DNA from: Desulfobacterales bacterium
Lineage (GTDB): Bacteria > Desulfobacterota > Desulfobacteria > Desulfobacterales > C00003106
Length of the DNA: 5,007 nucleotides
Direction: 5' to 3'
NCBI GenBank assembly: GCA_030672555.1
Contig: DAOVGD010000048.1
Span: 1 to 5,007 of the forward strand
Positions 1-4,996 of this stretch are shown piece after piece (positions within the stretch are counted from its first letter, which is position 1; each line of letters opens with the position of its first letter). Under the pieces are notes generated by a model, which was not told the DNA's origin, did no database searches, and saw only the letters and a list, made by a program, of their open reading frames with translations. The translations under genes and the position numbers were made by a program.

Positions 1-16
1 CCCGTTGGGACTACCA
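1..16 (+). tRNA. Possible 3' end of a tRNA, cut by the window edge
   Basis: The first 16 bases parse as the tail of a tRNA: CCCGT as the 3' strand of the T stem, TGGGACT as the 3' strand of the acceptor stem, A as discriminator base 73, and an encoded CCA. The spacing 5+7+1+3 is exactly canonical. The pairing partners and the anticodon lie outside the window, so neither the amino acid nor the fold can be confirmed. If real, the tRNA is convergent with the GTPase gene. A chance match to so short a string is quite possible. Confidence 0.35.
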
Positions 17-75
17 ATACTTAGTCGCTTTCCACCTATTTCGAAGCCCCGCAGACTGGAAAAGAAAGGCGTGTC

Positions 76-1512
76 TTACCCCCGAAAGGGCCTAAGAGTG
101 AAGATCGAGCCCCTGGTTGCCGGCGGCTTTTCTTGAGTCACCTTCAACAGTTCATGTATTGTCTCACGAATCTCCCGGGCCCCTTTGTCACAAACCGCGC
201 GCACGTCCGCATAGTCCTGCTTGACTTCCGCGAGAGGAAATCGTCCTCGGGTCTTATTCAGGTACGCAGATACAAACTCTCGAATCGCCTGCCAGGTGTC
301 GGAGCGGGTCTGATTCTCTAATGTTGTGAGTGTGTCGAGATTGCGCAGACGATTGCGGTGCCACATAGATGTAAAATATTTCAGGAGCACTGTCATCCAC
401 AAGACAAGGCTTCCTCCTGCAACGGCTCCACCAGTGCCCAGCATTGAACCGTGGGGTATGCCGACAGATGCGCTAATCGCAAAAGCCGTTGCGCCGCCGC
501 ACAACAAACTAACAAAAAGCCCGGCCAGTGCATACTTAACCCGAAACAGGAGAGATTCTTTGCGGTAGTTTATCAGCGCTTCGAGAAAATGGGATAGGCG
601 CTCCCCATGGGTTTCAACGAATGTCGCAAGATTATCAAGGCGACGGCGGGGCGCCTGCAGAATAGCTTTTTTCAATTCCACACGCTCGTTTTCAAGATAG
701 TGCAGGTAACCTGTATCACCCTCCACCCCATCTGTGGGACTGACGGTTGCGCGAGGCGAATACGTGAGATGAATCGTCGGAATGTCCTTGCGTCCTGTAA
801 TCTGTGAAAGGTTCCAGCAAAGGGTTCCGTACACCCGAAGCAGGTCACTGAGAGAAGTGCATTCGTCCACCCGGTTCAACACAAAAAGAATCCGGTCTTC
901 GAACGTACGGGCGGGCAACGTGTCTCTAATACTTATGTGGGCCTCACGCACTGTTCCAGCCTTGTGGGGATCGAACAGAACCAGCACAAGATCGGCAATC
1001 TGTGCCAGGTCGCCTATCACGTCCTGGTAGTTGTATCCGCGGTCCCGTTCGGTGATGCTATCGAGCATTCCGGGTGTGTCGATAATGGCAAGGTTTCTTA
1101 AGAACGGTGAGTTAACCTTTTTCAGGCGAAAGTGTGCAGCAAATCGGTCCCCGTGTTTTTTCAGCATCTCAAACGGAAACTCGGGATCATTGAGCAGGTA
1201 CTTGCCATCGCGCTCCTCGGTCACGCTCACGAAGGTGCCAGGGGGAGGTGAATCATCATACGTAATAACCGTGAACGAATCGTCCGTGGGCGCCTGGCCT
1301 GTGGACTGAATATCTGCCCCGAGAAATTCGTTGATCAGCGTTGACTTGCCCGAGGAATAATTACCGAGTACCAGGACTTGAGGCCGCCATTTGATGTTTG
1401 TTTCCAGTGGCACATCGCTATATCCATAGCGCAGAGCCACCGGTGTCAAGTGATCCGCTACCATCTCCAGAAGTTCTTCCCGGAGCGAATCAATATCGTC
1501 TTCGCGGTGCAT
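76..1512 (-). CDS. EHD-like dynamin-superfamily GTPase with membrane hairpin
   Basis: Predicted large GTPase that binds and reshapes membranes, 478 residues from the ATG at 1512. G1 is GNYSSGKST (about 50-58), switch I region is PTDDSF (75-80), G3 is DTPG (145-148) and G4 is NRVD (213-216). Several stretches resemble eukaryotic EHD ATPases: PTDDSF against PTTDSF, LFDPHK against LFDAHK, and RVYGTLCWNLSQI (226-238) against the EHD RVYGALMWSLGKI. No EH domain follows. Instead there are charged helices, two hydrophobic segments (about 327-350 and 356-380) and a charged tail of about 95 residues. A GTG at 1560 would add 16 residues but has no ribosome binding site, whereas the ATG at 1512 follows GGGAG at 6 nt. 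It is the last gene of the minus-strand run, 147 bp after the flavoprotein gene. Superfamily membership is firm; the cellular role is inferred. Confidence 0.9.
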   Translation of the reverse strand: MHREDDIDSLREELLEMVADHLTPVALRYGYSDVPLETNIKWRPQVLVLGNYSSGKSTLINEFLGADIQSTGQAPTDDSFTVITYDDSPPPGTFVSVTEERDGKYLLNDPEFPFEMLKKHGDRFAAHFRLKKVNSPFLRNLAIIDTPGMLDSITERDRGYNYQDVIGDLAQIADLVLVLFDPHKAGTVREAHISIRDTLPARTFEDRILFVLNRVDECTSLSDLLRVYGTLCWNLSQITGRKDIPTIHLTYSPRATVSPTDGVEGDTGYLHYLENERVELKKAILQAPRRRLDNLATFVETHGERLSHFLEALINYRKESLLFRVKYALAGLFVSLLCGGATAFAISASVGIPHGSMLGTGGAVAGGSLVLWMTVLLKYFTSMWHRNRLRNLDTLTTLENQTRSDTWQAIREFVSAYLNKTRGRFPLAEVKQDYADVRAVCDKGAREIRETIHELLKVTQEKPPATRGSIFTLRPFRG

Positions 1513-1518
1513 GCACTT

Positions 1519-1523
1519 CTCCC
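1519..1523 (-). promoter_or_regulatory. Ribosome binding site that decides the GTPase start
   Basis: On the minus strand GGGAG lies 6 nt before the ATG at 1512. The alternative GTG at 1560 is preceded only by AT-rich sequence with no purine block. A possible -10 element (1563-1568) lies directly in front of that GTG, which would put transcription start about on it. Both points favour the ATG. Confidence 0.65.
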
Positions 1524-1562
1524 ATAATACGCCAGAGGGGCAACAATTTGTATTATTCACAA

Positions 1563-1589
1563 ATTATCATGTTGCATTGGGATTGTAAA
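1563..1589 (-). promoter_or_regulatory. Candidate promoter of the GTPase gene
   Basis: The minus strand reads TTTACA (1584-1589, five of six bases of the -35 consensus) and GATAAT (1563-1568, five of six of the -10 consensus), separated by 15 bp. This spacer is shorter than the preferred 17. A TG one base before TAATTT would give an alternative extended -10 at 17 bp, with a poorer hexamer. Transcription would begin near 1556 and leave a leader of about 45 nt before the ATG at 1512. Such matches are common by chance in AT-rich DNA. Confidence 0.3.
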
Positions 1590-1614
1590 GAGACGATATG
1601 TTGAGACCTTTGCA

Positions 1615-1642
1615 AAACTGCCATTTTACCGTGATGCAGTTT
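1615..1642 (-). terminator. Terminator-like stem-loop after the flavoprotein gene
   Basis: A perfect 7-bp inverted repeat (AAACTGC at 1615-1621, GCAGTTT at 1636-1642) encloses a 14-nt loop. On the minus strand it starts 17 nt after the flavoprotein stop codon, and its 3' arm ends in TTTT before GCAAAGG. The stem has only three G-C pairs and the T run is short, so any intrinsic termination would be weak. A role as operator, or as part of a mobile-element remnant, is equally possible. Confidence 0.35.
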
Positions 1643-1659
1643 CAGAATTGAACATTTTA

Positions 1660-2607
1660 TTACTTCCCCAGTAGAATATTGACAAGACTATATTTGGTCA
1701 CCGATTTAGGTGAGTATGTGCTTCCATTGATAATTGCGTTGGCGGCCAAAAGGCCGCTTTCCACGGCAGGGCCGATACCCTCTCCCATATCTGAGGTCGC
1801 CAAACCGGCAGCATCACCGATAATGAACGCATTGTCGATCTGACCGATATTCGCGGTTTGTCTAAGGTAATAATTGTATCCACGCGGGTTAAATGAGCGA
1901 TCTTGAACCAATGAAAGCTTTTCCAACTTCTTTATGAAACAATTCCAGTGACTGCGGATAGTCCTGCCTTTGTTTCTTATTCCAAGGAACTTTCCGCCAA
2001 TGCCGACATTCAAGTAACCGTTTCCTTTTGGGACATACCAGGAATATCCGGGTAAGTTTCTTTCAAAAAACCACAGATAACAATTTACGTCCTGACAGTC
2101 GTATTTGAATTCTTCTTCTATTGCGGTAATCAGTCGTTTTTGAGATCTGGGATTGGCTTTCCGGAAAAATGTTTTGTATACACTACAATTGGTGCCACCC
2201 GCTCCCACCAGGTATTTGCAACGGAACCTATTGTCGATAACGTAACAACCTTTTTCTTTTCGTATATGCCTCACAGCGTGCTGTTGTACAGGCACATTAG
2301 CTCTTTCAAGCAACCAGTGATCAAATTCATATCTTCTTATGGAATATTGTCGGGTCCTGACTGGAATTTTCTTGCCGAGCACATAAAAATAAAGCCGATT
2401 GAAGGTCAAAAAACTGTATGGATATTCTTCTTTTTTTAGCTTCAAGTCTCTTATTACTTTTAGAGTAATCCAGCCTGCACAGACCTTACGGCGCGGAAAA
2501 GTTTTTTTGTCGAGAACCATCGTTTGGATGCCGCTATTATTCAATTCCCACGCACAAGTTGACCCTGCCGGTCCGCCACCTACGATGATGACTTCCGAAT
2601 CAATCAT
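1660..2607 (-). CDS. FAD-dependent oxidoreductase, geranylgeranyl reductase family
   Basis: Flavoprotein of 315 residues. The N-terminal Rossmann dinucleotide-binding motif is GGGPAG (10-15). KVCAG (41-45) lies where the family has its conserved Cys-Gly segment, RRYEFDHWLLERA (91-103) matches the usual R-x-x-FD-x-WLL helix, YLVGAGGTN (132-140) replaces the common GADG with GAGG, and YSWYVPKGNGYLNVGIG (188-204) is typical of the family. The second FAD motif is GDAAG (264-268) followed by GEGIGPAVESG. Characterised relatives reduce isoprenoid double bonds in lipids or quinone side chains; others are uncharacterised. The substrate here is unknown. The ATG is preceded by AGGG at 7 nt. The gene lies 40 bp behind the CFA synthase, probably in one transcript, suggesting a membrane-lipid substrate. 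It ends soon after the FAD motif, shorter than many relatives, with no frameshift seen. By eye it is more AT-rich than the GTPase gene. Confidence 0.85.
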   Translation of the reverse strand: MIDSEVIIVGGGPAGSTCAWELNNSGIQTMVLDKKTFPRRKVCAGWITLKVIRDLKLKKEEYPYSFLTFNRLYFYVLGKKIPVRTRQYSIRRYEFDHWLLERANVPVQQHAVRHIRKEKGCYVIDNRFRCKYLVGAGGTNCSVYKTFFRKANPRSQKRLITAIEEEFKYDCQDVNCYLWFFERNLPGYSWYVPKGNGYLNVGIGGKFLGIRNKGRTIRSHWNCFIKKLEKLSLVQDRSFNPRGYNYYLRQTANIGQIDNAFIIGDAAGLATSDMGEGIGPAVESGLLAANAIINGSTYSPKSVTKYSLVNILLGK

Positions 2608-2630
2608 GTAACTGCCCTATTTCTCACGTA

Positions 2631-2658
2631 GTATGGATGAGAATAGTCTAACTCATAC
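2631..2658 (-). other. Weak hairpin at the synthase-flavoprotein junction
   Basis: GTATG plus GAG (2631-2635 and 2639-2641) can pair with CTCATAC (2652-2658) across a 3-nt bulge and a 10-nt loop. The hairpin spans the end of the CFA synthase gene, with its stop codon (2648-2650) in the loop. No T run follows, so it does not look like a terminator. It could affect transcript stability between the two genes, or be chance. Confidence 0.2.
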
Positions 2659-3769
2659 GGCAATTTGGCTGCTCCCTACCCTGTTTGGTCATAACGATTT
2701 GCCATAGTTGAATCCACCTCGAACGAAATGCTCCCGCGGAACTAAGCAGGTAATAGCGCCCCATTCGGTAAAAACGATCCCCGTATTTGTCTTTCAATTC
2801 AGGCCAGGCTTTTTCGAAATTGTCATGCCAGGCCATCAATGTCTTATCATAATCTTGACCGAAATTATGCCAGTCCTCCATGACAAATAGTCTTTCCATT
2901 GCTCTTCCGATTTGCGCAATAGATGGGAGCATGCCGTTCGGAAAAATGTATTTCGCCGTCCACGGATTGCTTGTTGTTTTGCTAACATTACCGCCAATGG
3001 TGTGAACAAATGCGATTCCATCGTCCTTAAGAACATGGTCCACCTTTTCCATATAGGTACGGTAATTTTTATAGCCTATATGCTCCATTATACCAATAGA
3101 AATGACCCGGTCATATTTTCCGGTGACATTCCGGTAATCTTCCAGTCTAAGTTCCACTGGTAGCCCTTTACACATTTCCTTGCCCAATTCAACCTGCCGT
3201 TTGGACACTGTTACACCCGTGACCATTGCCCCATATTTCTCCGCCGCGTATTTGGCGAAAGAGCCCCATCCACACCCTAAATCAAGCACTGTCATTCCCT
3301 GCTCCAGATTTATTTTCCGGCAAACCAATTCCAGCTTGGCTTCTTGCGCACTATCGAGGTCTTTGGCTCTCTTCCAATAGCCGCACGTATATACCATTCT
3401 CTTGTCAAGCATTGCCTCATAAAGATCGTTGCCGATATCGTAGTGTTGTTTGCCTACCTGGAAGGCACGACTGACCTTCTGCAGGTTGAATATTCTTGAT
3501 TTCAAGACATGCCAGGTTAGCCCACTGGTTACTCTTAATCGATCCGGAAGTCTCGCGAGCAAAACTCTGCAAATGAATTGGTCCAGTGCTTGGCAATCCC
3601 ACCACCCATCTATATAGGATTCTCCCAATCCCAGGGCACCGTCCCGCAAGATCCGCCGGTAGACATCTTCATTATGTACCTGGACGTCGAAGGATTTATC
3701 TCCATTCATAGAAATCCCTGCCAGTCCTAACAGTTCTCGTAAGACGGTTTCAGATCTATTTCTTGTCAT
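2648..3769 (-). CDS. cfa: Cyclopropane-fatty-acyl-phospholipid synthase
   Basis: SAM-dependent methyltransferase that adds a methylene bridge across cis double bonds of acyl chains in membrane phospholipids. It has 373 residues (E. coli Cfa has 382) and aligns throughout. The N-terminal lipid-binding region carries GLGESYIDGWW (47-57). SAM motif I is VLDLGCGWG (161-169). Residues equivalent to E. coli C139, E239, H266, I268 and Y317, which form the active and bicarbonate site, are all present as C129, E229, H256, I258 and Y307, with a constant offset of ten. KYIFPNG (273-279) and MEDWHNFG (297-304) are also family signatures. The ATG at 3769 has a strong GGAGG 6 nt upstream. The protein should act at the inner face of the cytoplasmic membrane. 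It follows the exported hydrolase after 190 bp and precedes the flavoprotein by 40 bp. Because the active site is intact, cyclopropanation is the default; a methyl-branched product would need the partner. Confidence 0.96.
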   Translation of the reverse strand: MTRNRSETVLRELLGLAGISMNGDKSFDVQVHNEDVYRRILRDGALGLGESYIDGWWDCQALDQFICRVLLARLPDRLRVTSGLTWHVLKSRIFNLQKVSRAFQVGKQHYDIGNDLYEAMLDKRMVYTCGYWKRAKDLDSAQEAKLELVCRKINLEQGMTVLDLGCGWGSFAKYAAEKYGAMVTGVTVSKRQVELGKEMCKGLPVELRLEDYRNVTGKYDRVISIGIMEHIGYKNYRTYMEKVDHVLKDDGIAFVHTIGGNVSKTTSNPWTAKYIFPNGMLPSIAQIGRAMERLFVMEDWHNFGQDYDKTLMAWHDNFEKAWPELKDKYGDRFYRMGRYYLLSSAGAFRSRWIQLWQIVMTKQGREQPNCRMS

Positions 3770-3775
3770 AGTGAT

Positions 3776-3780
3776 CCTCC
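3776..3780 (-). promoter_or_regulatory. Strong ribosome binding site of the CFA synthase gene
   Basis: The minus strand reads GGAGG 6 nt before the ATG at 3769, a near-ideal Shine-Dalgarno site. It fixes the start and suggests efficient translation. Confidence 0.8.
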
Positions 3781-3790
3781 CAAGTTGATA

Positions 3791-3910
3791 CTACAACAGC
3801 CAGACGCTGCCAAAATGTGAGGTGTCTCTTGGTGTATTACGAATTAACAGGGAGCGTATCCATGGTCTCCTCACTCCTGTCTGGGCCGGATTGTTAGTAC
3901 AGGGCAACAT
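3791..3910 (-). CDS. Possible small protein of 39 residues (hypothetical)
   Basis: In the spacer between the hydrolase and the CFA synthase an ATG at 3910 sits 6 nt behind AGGAGG (3917-3922), one of the best ribosome binding sites in the window. The frame runs 39 codons to a TAG, 21 nt before the synthase start. The peptide has one cysteine near its start, several arginines and a hydrophobic end (FGSVWLL). I recognise no domain or family. The frame continues upstream past this ATG to an in-frame ATG at 3979 inside the hydrolase gene, but the ribosome binding site favours the shorter form. It may be a real small gene, a leader peptide affecting synthase expression, or chance. Its last third overlaps a sequence block also found upstream of the hydrolase. 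Confidence 0.3.
   Translation of the reverse strand: MLPCTNNPAQTGVRRPWIRSLLIRNTPRDTSHFGSVWLL
3795..3850 (-). repeat. Leader repeat, copy A (upstream of the CFA synthase)
   Basis: Two blocks here recur in the same order upstream of the hydrolase gene (4691-4753). Block one (plus strand) is AACAGC CAG ACG CTGCCAAAA TG at 3795-3817. In the other copy it reads AACAGC CT CAG CCG TTGCCAAA TG, with about 20 of 22 aligned bases equal and two small gaps. Block two is AATTAACAG (3842-3850) against AATTAACTG. The blocks are 24 nt apart here and 30 nt apart in the other copy. Confidence 0.4.
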
Positions 3911-3959
3911 TGGGCTCCTCCTTTCTTGGCGGTCAGAGTACATGCGGTTGTTCGGTGGA

Positions 3960-4679
3960 TTACTCCCTTTTGAATGCACCCTGTCTTAAGAAGGCTATTG
4001 TCTGTTTAATTGCATGACGATTTTTCATGATGAATGGGTGTGATGAATGAATGATTATGAAATCTTTCATTCCATCCACCTTCGCGTTGGTTACCGAAAC
4101 TTTTCCATCATCTGCTCCTGGTATGATAAAAGATAATAATAAGTTAATGGATCTGTCTCCGGTAATAACACCTAAGTCAAACGCTACACTGCCTAATTTT
4201 TTCGGCAAACTATCTTTGCCTGTGCCAAGTTGTTGTCCGGCCGGGCCATTTAACCATTTGAAGATGAAATTTTGTCGAAACTTATCCACTATCTCACTGC
4301 CGCCGTTTGGAGGGCTTAGCATTACAACCCTTCCAAGCTCTGGGATGTGATGGTGTTTAAGATAATATCGGACTATAATCCCCCCCACTGAATGAGTTAC
4401 AAAATGGACCTTTTGGGCGCCTTTCTCACGGCAAAGCATGATTGAATTCGGGATTATCTCTTCGGCGAGTTCTTCGATTGTTTTTGATCTTGACGGATAC
4501 CCAATATTTAAAACGCCAAAGCCCTCATCAGACAAGCGCTTCTCCATTTTAGTCATTGATTTTTGGGTTCGTGCCAAGCCATGAAAAAGCACAACATATT
4601 CTAACGGCTGATCATTTGCTAAGCATGGAGTCCAGACCAAAAGCAGTACGATGATGAGCGAAAGATGTCTTATCCTCAC
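3960..4679 (-). CDS. Secreted alpha/beta hydrolase, lipase/esterase type
   Basis: Alpha/beta-hydrolase of 239 residues, probably an exported esterase or lipase. Residues 1-21 form a Sec signal peptide: a basic start, a hydrophobic core (LSLIIVLLLVW) and a likely cut after CLA at 21, giving a periplasmic or extracellular enzyme of about 218 residues. C19 is preceded by Thr-Pro, so this is not a lipobox. FHGLART (32-38) matches the oxyanion-hole loop of these lipases. The nucleophile elbow THSVGG places Ser at 97, with Thr where the classic G-x-S-x-G has its first Gly, a variant common in this group. Likely partners are Asp at 190 or 191 (GADDGKVSV) and His214 (SSHPF). The substrate is unknown. 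Translation starts at GTG 4679 with only a weak GGCGGA upstream; that start overlaps the stop of a possible upstream small ORF. It is the first well-supported gene of the run, before the CFA synthase. Confidence 0.88.
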   Translation of the reverse strand: MRIRHLSLIIVLLLVWTPCLANDQPLEYVVLFHGLARTQKSMTKMEKRLSDEGFGVLNIGYPSRSKTIEELAEEIIPNSIMLCREKGAQKVHFVTHSVGGIIVRYYLKHHHIPELGRVVMLSPPNGGSEIVDKFRQNFIFKWLNGPAGQQLGTGKDSLPKKLGSVAFDLGVITGDRSINLLLSFIIPGADDGKVSVTNAKVDGMKDFIIIHSSHPFIMKNRHAIKQTIAFLRQGAFKRE

Positions 4680-4801
4680 TTTTTCCGCCGAACAGCCTCA
4701 GCCGTTGCCAAATGCAGAGCGACGGTGGGAGCGACGCTTTTGGCAATTAACTGAATGCACAAGTTAGATTCTGATTCGCCAAGGGAAACACTCGCCCTCA
4801 T
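4676..4801 (-). CDS. Possible small ORF of 41 codons, coupled to the hydrolase
   Basis: An ATG at 4801 opens a 41-codon frame ending in a TGA (4676-4678) that overlaps the hydrolase GTG start (4677-4679) as GTGA, the arrangement usual for translational coupling. The peptide is alanine-rich near its end (SVAPTVALHLATAEA) and closes with basic residues (VRRKK). There is no good Shine-Dalgarno site before the ATG, and I recognise no family. It could be a leader peptide feeding ribosomes to the weak GTG start, or the remnant of a longer gene. The frame stays open only about ten codons further upstream, to a TGA. Confidence 0.25.
   Translation of the reverse strand: MRASVSLGESESNLCIQLIAKSVAPTVALHLATAEAVRRKK
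4691..4753 (-). repeat. Leader repeat, copy B (upstream of the hydrolase)
   Basis: Second copy of the two-block sequence described at 3795-3850. The first block (4691-4714) ends 11 nt before the hydrolase start codon; in copy A the same block ends 25 nt before the synthase start. This copy additionally contains an inverted repeat and a tandem 8-mer between the blocks, which copy A lacks. Confidence 0.4.
4705..4746. repeat. Inverted repeat enclosing a tandem 8-mer
   Basis: TTGCCAAA (4705-4712) is a perfect inverted match to TTTGGCAA (4739-4746). The 26-nt interior holds GAGCGACG twice (4717-4724 and 4729-4736), a 12-bp period. The element lies 26-67 nt upstream of the hydrolase start. Its position suits an operator or an mRNA leader hairpin affecting hydrolase translation. 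Confidence 0.45.
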
Positions 4802-4816
4802 CGGGTCGGACCAAGC

Positions 4817-4839
4817 TATCCTATTGCTTTTTCAGGATA
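4817..4839. repeat. Short inverted repeat TATCCT/AGGATA
   Basis: A perfect 6-bp inverted repeat with an 11-nt loop lies just upstream of the possible 41-codon frame. No T run follows on either strand, so it is not a terminator. It could be a regulator binding site; it could also be chance. Confidence 0.25.
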
Positions 4840-4979
4840 AAACTTCCACAAATACGTGTTTCCAAACCTTAGAGCTTACATTTCGCACTTGGAAAATCGA
4901 ATTTTTGTAAATTTAATCACCATAAAAGTCAGATAGTTACATAATGTATTACACTGTCATCTCTTCAGTATTTCTTGCG

Positions 4980-4996
4980 ATAATGGGTTGCATTAT
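4980..4996. repeat. Short inverted repeat ATAATG/CATTAT
   Basis: A perfect 6-bp inverted repeat with a 5-nt loop (GGTTG) lies near the window end, in AT-rich DNA about 300 bp upstream of the hydrolase. An operator half-site pair is conceivable. The stem has a single G-C pair, so a stable RNA hairpin is unlikely. Confidence 0.25.

Noticed and set aside
133..1309. Several plus-strand ORFs of 60-90 codons opposite the GTPase gene
   Set aside because: They lie wholly antisense to a gene with clear protein motifs, show no domain, and have no ordered ribosome binding sites.
2140..2611. Plus-strand ORFs of 99 and 70 codons opposite the flavoprotein gene
   Set aside because: They are antisense to a gene with conserved FAD motifs, and their low-complexity Phe/Ser runs come from AT-rich complement sequence.
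2631..2658. Terminator between the CFA synthase and the flavoprotein genes
   Set aside because: The hairpin is bulged and weak with no T run, and the 40-bp spacing supports co-transcription.
4051..4350. Plus-strand ORF of 99 codons opposite the hydrolase
   Set aside because: It is the complement of a conserved alpha/beta-hydrolase, with no independent evidence of coding.
4620..4679. Lipoprotein signal (Cys19) in the hydrolase
   Set aside because: The residues before the Cys are Trp-Thr-Pro, which do not fit the lipobox (small residue at -1); a normal signal-peptidase I site after Ala21 fits better.
4742..4758. Sigma-54 type promoter (TGGC ... TGCA)
   Set aside because: GG and GC are 13 nt apart instead of the required 10.
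4770..4810. Hammerhead-like GATGAG and GAA segments on the minus strand
   Set aside because: The invariant CUGANGA core is not matched (CCGATGA) and no three-stem arrangement can be drawn.
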